Source: Erwinia sorbitola (GTDB lineage: Bacteria; Pseudomonadota; Gammaproteobacteria; Enterobacterales; Enterobacteriaceae). Taken from it: a stretch of 64,000 nt of DNA. The stretch is from NCBI RefSeq assembly GCF_009738185.1, contig NZ_CP046509.1, forward strand, positions 3,475,501 to 3,539,500, in the 5' to 3' direction. Within the stretch, counting starts at the first letter, position 1. Every line of letters starts with the position of its first letter. Of this stretch, positions 16,918 through 26,172 are shown in pieces. The translations under genes were made by a program, and so were the position numbers. The notes beneath the pieces are model-generated. The model searched no databases, was not told the DNA's origin, and saw nothing but the letters and a program-made list of their open reading frames with translations.

Positions 16918-18588
16918 TTACTTTAATTTTCTCAGTATGTTAGCCATGCGTTGATTACCGCCCGCAACAGGGGCCCACTGGTAGTGAACCACTGGAATTT
17001 CGTTGCTTTGCAGATCATCAGCAAAACTACGCAGGCCGGCATTAATCACAGAGACACCGGCCAGCATGGCAGGTGCGGGGTCAGAGATACCGACAGCCGG
17101 AGGTGCAATCAGCTGACAGGCAAGTTCCACCGCCTCTGGCAGGGAAGTAACGACTGCTATGCCAGCTTCAGTCAGGGTGGCAATCTGCCGGGAACGTTGC
17201 TGTGGATCCTGCTCGGTTCCGGTGACGGTTGCGATAACGGCCAGCGGCTGCGATGCACCGCGACGTTCACGCAGTTTTTTAACTTCATTCGCCATAGAAT
17301 CAGCCGGATCTTCCTGCGCGCCATAGCCGATTACGACATCGAGCAACAGCACACCAACCTGCGGCTGTTGGGCAAGGCGGGCAATTTCCTGATTACGCGT
17401 GGAAGGGTCAATCATTGGGTGAGGCTTACCCTGCGTATAGAAGTCATCACCCATATCGATAATACGGTGCCCATCGGCATCAAGCATTGAACCGTGGTGG
17501 TGATCGCTATCAGCTTCTATGCCCAGCTGTTCGGCCAGCAACATCGCGCACTCTGCTGCCAACGTACCGCCCGCGTAAAGACCGGAAATCTTGCCGCCGC
17601 TTACGGCTGGCTGCTCTGCTGCCCTTTGCTGCACTTCTGCCTGCAATACGGCCAGACGAGCGGCTTCATCCAGAGTAGCGGCAAAGGTAATATTGCCATC
17701 GCGTTTTTGCGTAATAGGCGCTCCAAGGAACAGCGCCACCACTGGTTTACCCAGGGTTTTCATCTTCTCAATAACCCGGGTACGCACCGCATCAGCCGGA
17801 GGCTTGGAGACAAAAGCCAGCACCTGGCTCTGTTTATCGGCAGCCAGCATCCGCAATGCGCTCATCGCGCTGATTCCGCCAATTTCAGCGGTTAAATCGC
17901 GACCACCGAGGCCAATAGCATGAGAAACACCCTGACCTGCCAGCGTAATCTGGGATGTCAGCTCCTGGATACCGGTGCCTGACGCACCAATAATCCCGAT
18001 GATGCCCTGAGGAGCGACGTTGGCAAAAGCCAGAGGTGCTCCGGCTATATTGGAGGTACCGCAGTCCGGCCCCATCACAATCAGCCCTTTACTGCGCGCC
18101 TTGGTTTTTAACGCAACTTCCTGTTCAACGCTGACGTTGTCGGAAAACATCATGACGTTACAGTCATCATCCAACGCCTGGTCAGCCAGTCCGGCAGCAT
18201 ACTCACCGGCAATGGAGATCAATACCAGATTGGCATCTGGCATCTTCTGCCGCGCCGTACGCCAGCTACGCGCTTTCAACAGGCGCTTGCCGCCCTGCTG
18301 GCCCTGAGAGACAGCTTTTAAGGCCAGCTCCAGCGCTTCTGCAATTTGCGCGGTAATAGCTTCATCGTTCTTGGATTCAGTTTTAATCCCTACACAAATA
18401 TCATTGGGTGTAGCGTCACTGAACTGTGGATGCCAAAAACCAGTGGCTTCTAGCAGAGATTTATTGGCAGGAGTCCCCATCATTACTGATATATCTTCTA
18501 CGCCTGGTGACTCACTAAGTTTGCGGGAAATTAACATCAGACTCACTGAGTCCTGAAAACTCCCTTTTTTAATAAAAGCTTGGATCAT
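16918..18588 (-). CDS. allF: Oxamate carbamoyltransferase subunit AllF (FdrA)
   Basis: A 556-aa FdrA-type protein built from succinyl-CoA-synthetase-like domains. A CoA-binding/Rossmann part contains VMGPDCGTSNIAGAPLAFAN and IIGIIGASGTGIQELTSQI, with a conserved His in SHAIGLGGRDL. A ligase-like C-terminal part has GLYAGGTLAAECAMLL and DMGDDFYTQGKPHPMIDP. E. coli FdrA is 555 aa. GAGGAT precedes the ATG at 18588. It is first in the minus-strand unit and is transcribed divergently from allD across a 384-base regulatory gap. Confidence 0.92.
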   Translation of the reverse strand: MIQAFIKKGSFQDSVSLMLISRKLSESPGVEDISVMMGTPANKSLLEATGFWHPQFSDATPNDICVGIKTESKNDEAITAQIAEALELALKAVSQGQQGGKRLLKARSWRTARQKMPDANLVLISIAGEYAAGLADQALDDDCNVMMFSDNVSVEQEVALKTKARSKGLIVMGPDCGTSNIAGAPLAFANVAPQGIIGIIGASGTGIQELTSQITLAGQGVSHAIGLGGRDLTAEIGGISAMSALRMLAADKQSQVLAFVSKPPADAVRTRVIEKMKTLGKPVVALFLGAPITQKRDGNITFAATLDEAARLAVLQAEVQQRAAEQPAVSGGKISGLYAGGTLAAECAMLLAEQLGIEADSDHHHGSMLDADGHRIIDMGDDFYTQGKPHPMIDPSTRNQEIARLAQQPQVGVLLLDVVIGYGAQEDPADSMANEVKKLRERRGASQPLAVIATVTGTEQDPQQRSRQIATLTEAGIAVVTSLPEAVELACQLIAPPAVGISDPAPAMLAGVSVINAGLRSFADDLQSNEIPVVHYQWAPVAGGNQRMANILRKLK

Positions 18589-18730
18589 CGTTATATCCTC
18601 AAAAACAGCACTTGAGCGTTTCTTTCATTTAATAACGGCTAATAACGGCGGCACTAACATGTTTTTGCACAAATAATTGTTTTTACACGCCACTTATTCT
18701 CTCCAAACTACAATAAATTAAACTTTTAAG

Positions 18731-18746
18731 CGTGAGCACCATCACA
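18731..18746. promoter_or_regulatory. Candidate CRP site in the allF/allD divergent promoter
   Basis: CGTGA-GCACCA-TCACA matches the CRP pattern TGTGA-N6-TCACA at nine of ten conserved bases, with AT-rich flanks. It lies in the 384-base AT-rich gap 18589-18972 between the two divergent allantoate units. A dyad CAATG-N7-CATTG (18774-18790) is a possible LysR/AllS contact, and a -10-like TATATT occurs at 18919. Confidence 0.55.
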
Positions 18747-18972
18747 AATCACCCATTATTAGAAAAAGCCATCCAATGAAACACCCATTGATTAAATAGA
18801 CAAAATAAAAACAGCCTCTTTATTAAATAAATTCTAATAATGGAGATTTGATTCAACGAAAATTTGAACCAATAAAATAAAGGCAACACAGATCACATTA
18901 TTCACTTTCAATACTTTATATATTCAAATACAGAAGCGGAGTAAATAAACCGTTGTAATGAAAGGATCATCT

Positions 18973-20022
18973 ATGAAAGTCTCGAAGCAACAATTGCATC
19001 AACTCATTCAAAATAAAATTCAGTCTGCAGGTCTGAGTCAGCAACATGCAAGCATTGTTGCAGATGTTTTAGTCCATGCAGACGCCAGGGGGGTCCATTC
19101 TCACGGGGCCGTCAGAGTGGAATATTACGCCGAGCGTATCAGCAAAGGTGGAACTAATAACAATCCGCATTTTACTTTCGAGCAAACAGGCCCATGCAGC
19201 GGCGTTTTTGATGGTGATAACGGCGCTGGACACGTTGCTGCACAGATAAGTATGGATCACGCTATTGAGATAGCGAAAAAGAACGGTGTTGCAGTTGTAG
19301 GTGCACGACGCATCGGCCACAGCGGCGCACTCTCATGGTTTGTACAGCGAGCTGCTCATGCAGGTATGGTTGGAATATCCGTTTGTCAATCAGACCCAAT
19401 GGTAGTGCCTTACGGCGGTGCAGAGGTGTATTACGGTACTAACCCGATTGCATTTTCCGTACCCGCTGAAGGTAATGAAGTCATGACATTCGACATGGCA
19501 ACCACCGTACAGGCTTGGGGAAAAGTACTGGACGCACGCTCCCGAAATGTACCGATTCCAGATACCTGGGCCGTAGATAGCAACGGTAAAAATACTACCG
19601 ATCCTTTTGCTGTCAGCGCACTGTTACCGATTGCCGGGCCAAAAGGTTATGGCCTGATGATGATGGTTGACATCCTTTCTGGCGTACTGCTGGGGCTGCC
19701 ATTTGGTAAACACGTGAGTTCCATGTATCACGATCTCACCGCTGGCCGCGAACTTGGCCAGCTGCATATAGTCATTAACCCTGGCTTCTTTACTAGCGAA
19801 AGTGCCTTCCGTAAAAATATCAGCCAGGTTATGCAAGAGCTGAATAATATTAAACCTGCCCCGGGAGTAGATTCTGTTCTTTATCCTGGACAGGGCAGCC
19901 ATATTCGCGAATTAGAAAGCGAAAAAAATGGCATCGATATTGTGGACGAAGTGTATGAATATCTCATTTCAGATGAGCTTTATCGAAAGTCTTACGACCA
20001 TAAGAGTCCTTTTGCCAGCTAA
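18973..20022 (+). CDS. allD: Ureidoglycolate dehydrogenase AllD
   Basis: NAD(P)-dependent oxidoreductase of the LdhA/MdhB (malate/L-lactate dehydrogenase 2) family, oxidising (S)-ureidoglycolate to oxalurate. At 349 aa it equals E. coli AllD. Conserved features are ADARGVHSHGAVRVEYYAER (active-site His), the GHSGALSWF loop, QSDPMVVPYGG and MATTVQAWGKVLDARSRN. An upstream ATG at 18958 is in frame, but AAAGGA lies 7 bases before the ATG at 18973 and the length then fits. It is first in the plus-strand unit; oxalurate feeds AllFGH encoded divergently. Confidence 0.95.
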   Translation: MKVSKQQLHQLIQNKIQSAGLSQQHASIVADVLVHADARGVHSHGAVRVEYYAERISKGGTNNNPHFTFEQTGPCSGVFDGDNGAGHVAAQISMDHAIEIAKKNGVAVVGARRIGHSGALSWFVQRAAHAGMVGISVCQSDPMVVPYGGAEVYYGTNPIAFSVPAEGNEVMTFDMATTVQAWGKVLDARSRNVPIPDTWAVDSNGKNTTDPFAVSALLPIAGPKGYGLMMMVDILSGVLLGLPFGKHVSSMYHDLTAGRELGQLHIVINPGFFTSESAFRKNISQVMQELNNIKPAPGVDSVLYPGQGSHIRELESEKNGIDIVDEVYEYLISDELYRKSYDHKSPFAS

Positions 20023-20179
20023 GTAAGTAGACCAAGCATAGAGGTGATGTAACATATTCAATACTGTTGCATCACCAGGTTATTTTCAAACATCCCCTTA
20101 GCAACAGCAGAGCTATAGCATAATTAACTGCTATTTAGTTTTGTGATTGTCCCGGGATAATGAGAACGGGGAAATCAAG

Positions 20180-21427
20180 ATGAAAGACTTCAAACCAGAA
20201 ATAAAAGAATCTTCCGAATGGCTATCAAAAATAGGTGCTGACCCTACCGGTGGTATGACACGATTGTTATATACACCAGAATGGATTGATGCCCAGCTCG
20301 CATTAAAAAAGGCATTTGAAACTGCTGGTTTAACTACATCCCGGGATGCTGTCGGTAACCTGTTTGGCCGTCTGACCGGTAGTAAATATCCCGACAAGGT
20401 TATCCTGACAGGTTCCCATATTGATACGGTGGTCAACGGTGGCAACCTTGATGGGCAGTTCGGTATTGAAGCCAGTTTTATGGCGATCAAATATCTGAAA
20501 GAAACCTATGGCGCACCACTGCGCACTCTGGAAGTTGTATCGCTTGCAGAGGAAGAAGGCAGCCGCTTCCCTTACGTTTTTTGGGGAAGTAAAAATATTG
20601 TTGGCTCTGCCAAGGCTGAAGATGTACGTGATATCTGCGATGCAGATTGCGTTAATTTTGTCGATGCCATGCACGCAGCTGGTTTTCATTTCCGTCCTGA
20701 AAGTGAGCCGGTGCGCAGTGATATTGCAGCTTTTGTTGAGCTACATATCGAACAGGGCAAAGTACTGGAGACCGAAGGAAAAAATATCGGTGTAGTGACC
20801 AGTATTGTTGGTCAACGCCGCTATGACATCCGCCTGAAAGGTGAAGCGAATCACGCTGGCACCACGCCGATGAGCTATCGCAAAGATACAGTTTATGCCT
20901 TCAGCCGTATTTGCTACGAGTCCATCGAAAAGGCGCGCGCAGAAGGCGACCCGCTGGTACTGACTTTCGGCAAAGTTGAGCCAAAACCTAACACCGTAAA
21001 TGTGGTTCCTGGGTTCACTCATTTCACCATAGACTGCCGTCATACGGATAAAGCTACCCTGGTACGTTTCACCAAAGAAATCGAAGCAGATATCCAGAGA
21101 ATCGCAGGTGAAATGGGAATAACAGCCGAAATCGACCTGTGGATGGATGAAGATCCAATTCCAATGGACAAGCAGCTGGTTGCCTGTCTGAGTCATCTGT
21201 GTGAAGCCAACAAAGCAAACTATCGCCTGATGCACAGCGGTGCAGGCCACGACTCACAGATTTTCGCACCACGTGTACCAACAGTCATGATTTTTGTGCC
21301 TAGTATCAACGGTATCAGCCACAACCCAGCAGAAAAAACCAATCAGGCTGATCTTGATGAAGGGGTAAGAATGCTGGCACATACCCTGTATCAACTTGCT
21401 TATACGGAGCAGGGAGGCAATATATGA
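20180..21427 (+). CDS. allC: Allantoate amidohydrolase AllC
   Basis: M20-family metal-dependent hydrolase (415 aa) that converts allantoate to ureidoglycine, CO2 and ammonia. Metal ligands visible are SHIDTV (His), NLDGQFG (Asp), AEEEGSRFPYVFWGS (Glu), VELHIEQG (His) and NGISHNPAE (His); the dimerisation segment NHAGTTPMSYRKD is also present. The ATG at 20180 is preferred over one at 20147 because GGGGAAA lies just before it and the N-terminus then resembles E. coli AllC. The stop overlaps the MFS start by four bases. Confidence 0.95.
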   Translation: MKDFKPEIKESSEWLSKIGADPTGGMTRLLYTPEWIDAQLALKKAFETAGLTTSRDAVGNLFGRLTGSKYPDKVILTGSHIDTVVNGGNLDGQFGIEASFMAIKYLKETYGAPLRTLEVVSLAEEEGSRFPYVFWGSKNIVGSAKAEDVRDICDADCVNFVDAMHAAGFHFRPESEPVRSDIAAFVELHIEQGKVLETEGKNIGVVTSIVGQRRYDIRLKGEANHAGTTPMSYRKDTVYAFSRICYESIEKARAEGDPLVLTFGKVEPKPNTVNVVPGFTHFTIDCRHTDKATLVRFTKEIEADIQRIAGEMGITAEIDLWMDEDPIPMDKQLVACLSHLCEANKANYRLMHSGAGHDSQIFAPRVPTVMIFVPSINGISHNPAEKTNQADLDEGVRMLAHTLYQLAYTEQGGNI

Positions 21428-22704
21428 GCAAAAATAATGTAACCACTAACGCAACGTCAGATCCGCTTTATTGGAAGAAAATTGTGGTGATCCTCTGCCT
21501 TGGATGGGCAGTAATATGGATTTACCGCACAATTCTTACGCCGATATTCCCTGAAATTCAGAACACCATCGGCGCGCATTCTGACGCCGAAATGGGTCTG
21601 ATCGCCAGTGTCTACTTCTTCTCCTATACCGGTATGCAGATCCCTGCGGGGATGCTGGTCGACCGGTTTGGTAAAAAAGTGGTACTGATCCCCGGCTTCT
21701 GCCTGTTTATTATCGCCACCCTGCTGATTGGTAATGCCAGCAGCCTGTCGATGATTTATGCAGGTAGCCTGCTTGCTGGTATAGGCTGCGGCTCTTACTA
21801 CGGATCGGCTTACTCGCTGTCATCAGAGAATATTCCGCTGGAACGCCGTGGTTTTGCAACGGCGGTAATCAATAGCGGTTCTGCATTGGGGATGGCTATC
21901 GGTCTGATCGCGTCCAGCCTGCTGGTTAAAAGCATGGAAATGGACTGGCAGCTCATGATGTTTATTATTACCGCAATGCTGGTGATAATGACTGTCGTGT
22001 TCGCCGTCGTGATCAAAGGCGGTTCATATGCTCAGTCACAGGCGACGACATCTTCTGGCCCTGCGGCAGTGACTGAAGAAGAAACCGCTCCTCAAAGCAG
22101 CGGACTGTTCAGCGCTCGCATGGTTTCAGCCTATGTGATGTACTTCGCCACCTGCTACGGCTACTACATGATCGTGACCTGGCTCCCCTCTTTCCTGCAG
22201 CAGGAACGCGGGTTTGAAGGCGTGGCTATCGGTTTCTCAGCAGCCCTGGTGGCCTTCGCATCTGTTCCAGGTGCCTTGTTCTTCAGCCGTATGTCTGACC
22301 GCTTCCGCTCCAAGAAAGTACAGCTGATTATCTTCCTCGAAATCTGTGCTGCCGTGATGCTGGTCTGTACCGTAATTTCTCCAGACTCCACCATCCTGTT
22401 GGTCAGCCTGATTCTGTATGGACTGCTCGGCAAACTGGCGGTTGACCCAATCTTGATTTCGTTTATCGCAGATAACGCGCCTAAGAAAGGTTATGGCACC
22501 AGCTTTGGCGTCTTTAACTTCTTCGGCATGTTGTCTTCAGTTATCGCGCCTTTCCTCACCGGCATGATTTCTGACAGCACAGGCTCAAAAGTGATGGGCT
22601 TCTACATCTCAGCGGCCATTCTTCTGGTCGGCACCATCATCTTCTTTGCTATTAACGTGTTGATGAAACAAAAGAACGATCGCCAGACGCCAGTACAGGC
22701 TTAA
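21424..22704 (+). CDS. MFS transporter, probable allantoate or ureidoglycolate importer
   Basis: A 426-aa major facilitator with twelve predicted helices, motif DRFGKKVVLIPG after helix 2 and SDRFRSKK in the second half. It overlaps allC by four bases (ATGA) and precedes allE by 57 bases, so it is embedded in the catabolic unit. It is paralogous to the MFS gene at 12532. Because no allantoinase gene is present, allantoate is a reasonable substrate, but this is inference from context. Confidence 0.85.
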   Translation: MSKNNVTTNATSDPLYWKKIVVILCLGWAVIWIYRTILTPIFPEIQNTIGAHSDAEMGLIASVYFFSYTGMQIPAGMLVDRFGKKVVLIPGFCLFIIATLLIGNASSLSMIYAGSLLAGIGCGSYYGSAYSLSSENIPLERRGFATAVINSGSALGMAIGLIASSLLVKSMEMDWQLMMFIITAMLVIMTVVFAVVIKGGSYAQSQATTSSGPAAVTEEETAPQSSGLFSARMVSAYVMYFATCYGYYMIVTWLPSFLQQERGFEGVAIGFSAALVAFASVPGALFFSRMSDRFRSKKVQLIIFLEICAAVMLVCTVISPDSTILLVSLILYGLLGKLAVDPILISFIADNAPKKGYGTSFGVFNFFGMLSSVIAPFLTGMISDSTGSKVMGFYISAAILLVGTIIFFAINVLMKQKNDRQTPVQA

Positions 22705-22761
22705 TGTTGAATGGGGGATCGCCGCAGCGTGGTTCCCGTTATATATCAGGAGAATTAAAAA

Positions 22762-23547
22762 ATGGGTTATTTGAATAATCAAACAGGCTATCCGCAGGAT
22801 ATTTTAGCTTCACGTTCAATTATTAAGCGCGATAACTATGCATTGATCCCGACAGACGGATTAGTTCGTAACATCATTCCGGGTTTTGAAAACTGTGATG
22901 TCACTATTCTGTCTACACCAAAACTGGGCGCAACGTTCGTCGATTATGTGGTCACGCTTCACGACGGTGGTGGCAATCGCGAAGGCTTCGGTGGTGAAGA
23001 AATTGAAACCTTCGTCTACGTCATTGAAGGGAAGATTACCGCTTCCGCCGACAGCAAAGATTATCCACTCACCAGCGGCGGTTATCTCTTCTGTCCGGCA
23101 GGTGTGACAATGCGTCTTGAGAACACCAATGGCGGTAAGCCAAGCCAGCTGTTCCTCTACAAACGCCGCTATCAGCGTATCAAAGGCTACGAAGCACACG
23201 TAGTAAGTGATAACGTCAGCCGTTTAGAGAAAATCGACTATGAAGGCATGACTGATGTTGCGCTTCAGGACTTACTGCCGAAAGACCTGGGCTTTGATAT
23301 GAACATTCATATCCTCTCCTTCAAGCCGGGTGCCAGCCACGGTTATATTGAAACTCACGTTCAGGAGCATGGCGCATTAATCCTGTCCGGCCAGGGCGTT
23401 TATAACCTTGATAACGAATGGATGCCGGTGAAAAAAGGCGACTATATCTTTATGGCAGCCTATGTACCGCAGGCCGCTTATGGCGTTGGCCACGAAGCGT
23501 TCAGCTATATTTACTCAAAAGACTGTAACCGCGACGTTGATTGCTAA
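22762..23547 (+). CDS. allE: (S)-ureidoglycine aminohydrolase AllE
   Basis: Bicupin enzyme (261 aa, same as E. coli AllE/YlbA) that releases ammonia from (S)-ureidoglycine to give (S)-ureidoglycolate. The second cupin holds the metal site in GASHGYIETHVQEHGALILS, and KKGDYIFMAAYVPQ follows. The first cupin has GGEEIETFVYVIEGKI. AGGAG lies 9 bases before the ATG. It supplies the stereochemically correct substrate for AllD. A hairpin at 23560-23585 follows. Confidence 0.95.
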   Translation: MGYLNNQTGYPQDILASRSIIKRDNYALIPTDGLVRNIIPGFENCDVTILSTPKLGATFVDYVVTLHDGGGNREGFGGEEIETFVYVIEGKITASADSKDYPLTSGGYLFCPAGVTMRLENTNGGKPSQLFLYKRRYQRIKGYEAHVVSDNVSRLEKIDYEGMTDVALQDLLPKDLGFDMNIHILSFKPGASHGYIETHVQEHGALILSGQGVYNLDNEWMPVKKGDYIFMAAYVPQAAYGVGHEAFSYIYSKDCNRDVDC

Positions 23548-23559
23548 GTAATACACTCC

Positions 23560-23585
23560 GGGCCACCTGCCATTTGAGGTGGCCC
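23560..23585 (+). terminator. Hairpin after allE
   Basis: GGGCCACCT / AGGTGGCCC stem (9 bp) with an 8-base loop lies 12 bases after the allE stop; only a weak U-rich tail follows. Confidence 0.6.
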
Positions 23586-23731
23586 ATTGTGCTATTTCAT
23601 CTTAAAACTCAACTCAAAATCATATTTAAGGCTATTTTTAGCTCTGAATCATTATTCTACGAATCCTATTTTGTTAGGCTAGCCGATTAATGTCCGTTTG
23701 ACGGCCAATACCTACCGGGAGCCTATTATCT

Positions 23732-24655
23732 GTGCTTGATCAGGAAACGATTCGAACGTTTATCAATGTAGCGGAGAGCAATAGTTTCTCCAAAACGGCT
23801 GAAACCTTGTTTAAGACGCCAGCGGCCATCAGCTATCGCATAAAAATGCTGGAGGAAGATGTTGGTACGCAGCTTTTTTTACGCACCACCCGCACAGTTC
23901 AGTTAACCCCGGCAGGTGTTCATCTGCTTGAGCAGTGCCGCCAGTGGTTAGCCTGGATGGATGGTATGCCTGGCGAACTACAGCAAATCAATCAGGGCGT
24001 CGAACGTCAGGTAAATATTGTTATCAATAACCTGCTCTACAGTCCGGAAGCTATCGCCTGCCTGCTGGCTTATCTCAATAAAAAATTTCCCCTTACTCAG
24101 TTTCTTATCTCACGACAGGTCTATATGGGCGTGTGGGATACGTTACTGCATGATGGTTTTCAACTGGCTATAGGCGCAACCGGCTCTGAATCGCTGGCAA
24201 ACGAGGTCAGGTTGCTAAAGCTGGGCGATATCAGCTGGCAGTGTGTCGTAACCCCCCAGCACCCGCTGGCATCCCATATCGGTGCTCTGCATGAAGACCA
24301 GTTGCGTGCCTATCCTGCAATTAACGTGGAAGATACGTCACGTAATCTCACCAAACGAATTGCGTGGTTGCTACCAGGACAGAATGAAATCAAAGTTCCC
24401 GACCTGCGTAGTAAGCTGGAATGCCATCTGCAAGGCCTGGGAGTAGGATTTCTGCCGCAGAAAATCTGTCAGAAATACCTTGATAGCGGCCAGTTAGTCC
24501 CTCTTGAAGTAGGGAATGAACGCCAACCTTCGCCACTCTCTTTAGCCTGGAAAGCGGACGCAGGTAAGGCAGTAAAAGAAATTGTATCCCTCTTCCGCCG
24601 ACGCGCAGATCCGATCACAGGATTCCTGAAAAATATTGATCTCTCTGTAGATTAA
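23732..24655 (+). CDS. allS: LysR-type activator AllS of the allantoate genes
   Basis: A 307-aa LysR-type regulator that matches E. coli AllS along its whole length (GVERQVNIVINNLLYSPEA, SRQVYMGVWDTLLHDGFQLA, ending in a GFL motif). The N-terminal winged helix-turn-helix is ETIRTFINVAESNSFSKTAE. The start appears to be GTG at 23732, preceded by GGGAG ten bases upstream. In E. coli AllS activates allDCE under nitrogen-poor anaerobic growth with allantoin. Here it lies downstream of allE with its own 184-base leader rather than next to allA. Confidence 0.9.
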   Translation: MLDQETIRTFINVAESNSFSKTAETLFKTPAAISYRIKMLEEDVGTQLFLRTTRTVQLTPAGVHLLEQCRQWLAWMDGMPGELQQINQGVERQVNIVINNLLYSPEAIACLLAYLNKKFPLTQFLISRQVYMGVWDTLLHDGFQLAIGATGSESLANEVRLLKLGDISWQCVVTPQHPLASHIGALHEDQLRAYPAINVEDTSRNLTKRIAWLLPGQNEIKVPDLRSKLECHLQGLGVGFLPQKICQKYLDSGQLVPLEVGNERQPSPLSLAWKADAGKAVKEIVSLFRRRADPITGFLKNIDLSVD

Positions 24656-24805
24656 TGTCTGAAAGCAAAAGACTGGCAAACATAATCTGACCAGCGGAAA
24701 AAATGCACGATCAAAACTATGCTTTTCATTACTAATACAGCAAACTATTAGTACAGGACAGAAGCGAATCCGTCCTGCTTATAACAATCCGGAGGTTTTT
24801 TTTTC

Positions 24806-25720
24806 ATGTTGACTGTGATTCCCGTCATTATCATTCTGGCTCTGATTCTCGTCTGGTCAGGCATAAAAATCGTCCCACAGGGTTATCAGTGGACTGTCGA
24901 ACGTTTTGGTCGTTATACCACCACGCTCCAACCCGGCCTGAATATTGTGATCCCATTTATGGATCGCGTTGGTCGTAAAATCAATATGATGGAGCAGGTG
25001 CTGGATATCCCATCGCAGGAAATCATCTCAAAAGATAACGCCAGCGTTACCATTGATGCGGTGTGTTTTATACAGGTGGTCGATCCTGCACGTGCAGCCT
25101 ATGAAGTCAGCAACCTTGAGCTGGCAATTATCAACCTGACCATGACGAATATGCGCACCGTGCTGGGTTCAATGGAGCTGGATGAAATGCTTTCGCAGCG
25201 CGATAACATCAATACCCGCCTGCTGCATATTGTCGATGAAGCCACTAACCCCTGGGGCATCAAAATCACCCGTATTGAGATTCGCGATGTTCGCCCACCA
25301 GCTGAACTTATTGCCTCAATGAACGCGCAGATGAAAGCCGAGCGAACCAAGCGCGCCGATATTCTGGAAGCGGAAGGGGTGCGTCAGGCCGCAATTTTGC
25401 GTGCTGAAGGGGAAAAACAGTCGCAGATCTTGAAAGCCGAAGGTGAGCGTCAGTCAGCGTTCCTTGCTGCGGAAGCGCGTGAACGTAGCGCTGAAGCTGA
25501 AGCTCTGGCAACAAAAATGGTTTCTGAAGCCATTGCCGCAGGCGATATCCAGGCAATTAACTATTTTGTTGCGCAGAAATATACCGACGCCCTGCAAAAC
25601 ATCGGCTCCTCAACCAACAGTAAAGTGGTTATGCTTCCGCTGGAAGCTAGCAGCCTGATGGGTTCCATTGCCGGAATTAGTGAACTGCTGGGCGAAAGCA
25701 GAGCGGAGCGTAAACGCTGA
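24806..25720 (+). CDS. qmcA: SPFH/stomatin-family membrane protein QmcA (YbbK)
   Basis: Inner-membrane protein of 304 aa with one N-terminal anchor (VIPVIIILALILVWSGIKI), then a band 7/SPFH domain (about 20-190) and a long heptad-rich coiled coil of repeated AEGxRQ/AEGEKQ units (about 190-250). E. coli QmcA associates with the FtsH-HflKC quality-control system. CCGGAGG precedes the start. It overlaps ybbJ by one base (TGATG), the usual stomatin-NfeD pair. Confidence 0.94.
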   Translation: MLTVIPVIIILALILVWSGIKIVPQGYQWTVERFGRYTTTLQPGLNIVIPFMDRVGRKINMMEQVLDIPSQEIISKDNASVTIDAVCFIQVVDPARAAYEVSNLELAIINLTMTNMRTVLGSMELDEMLSQRDNINTRLLHIVDEATNPWGIKITRIEIRDVRPPAELIASMNAQMKAERTKRADILEAEGVRQAAILRAEGEKQSQILKAEGERQSAFLAAEARERSAEAEALATKMVSEAIAAGDIQAINYFVAQKYTDALQNIGSSTNSKVVMLPLEASSLMGSIAGISELLGESRAERKR

Positions 25721-26172
25721 TGATCGATGAACTGCTCGCTAACCCATGGATAATATGGCTGACGCTGGGCGGTTTGCTGCTGGCGGCTGAAATGCTGGGA
25801 ACCAGCGGTTACCTGCTCTGGAGCGGTGTGGCTGCCGTTCTGGTTAGCCTGCTGGTATGGCTGGTACCGATGCCATGGGAGTGGCAGGGGTTAAGCTTCG
25901 CTGCGCTGACCATTATTGCCGCATTGTGGTGGTATCGCTGGCTGAAAAACCGCGATCGACGCCATCCGCCCTCAACCCTGAATCAGCGCGGCCAGCAGAT
26001 GATTGGCCGCCAGCTAACGCTGGATTCAGGGCTGATTAATGGGTTCGGCCATGTGCGTATTGGTGACGGTAACTGGCGTGTACAGGCTGATGAAGAACTG
26101 CCCGCAGGAACGCCAATTACCGTAGTGGCAGTGGAAGGCATCACTTTACGCATCGTGCGTCGGCAGCTTTAA
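25720..26172 (+). CDS. ybbJ: NfeD-like membrane protein YbbJ
   Basis: A 150-aa partner of QmcA. Two or three membrane segments (WIIWLTLGGLLLAAEMLG, GVAAVLVSLLVWLVP, LSFAALTIIAALWWYRW) lead to a C-terminal OB-fold domain (VRIGDGNWRVQADEELPAGT). The stop overlaps the cueR stop on the other strand by four bases. Confidence 0.9.
   Translation: MIDELLANPWIIWLTLGGLLLAAEMLGTSGYLLWSGVAAVLVSLLVWLVPMPWEWQGLSFAALTIIAALWWYRWLKNRDRRHPPSTLNQRGQQMIGRQLTLDSGLINGFGHVRIGDGNWRVQADEELPAGTPITVVAVEGITLRIVRRQL

Noticed and set aside
18880..18899. Second CRP site near the allD promoter
   Set aside because: Only the right half (AGATCACATT) fits; the left half matches two of five bases.
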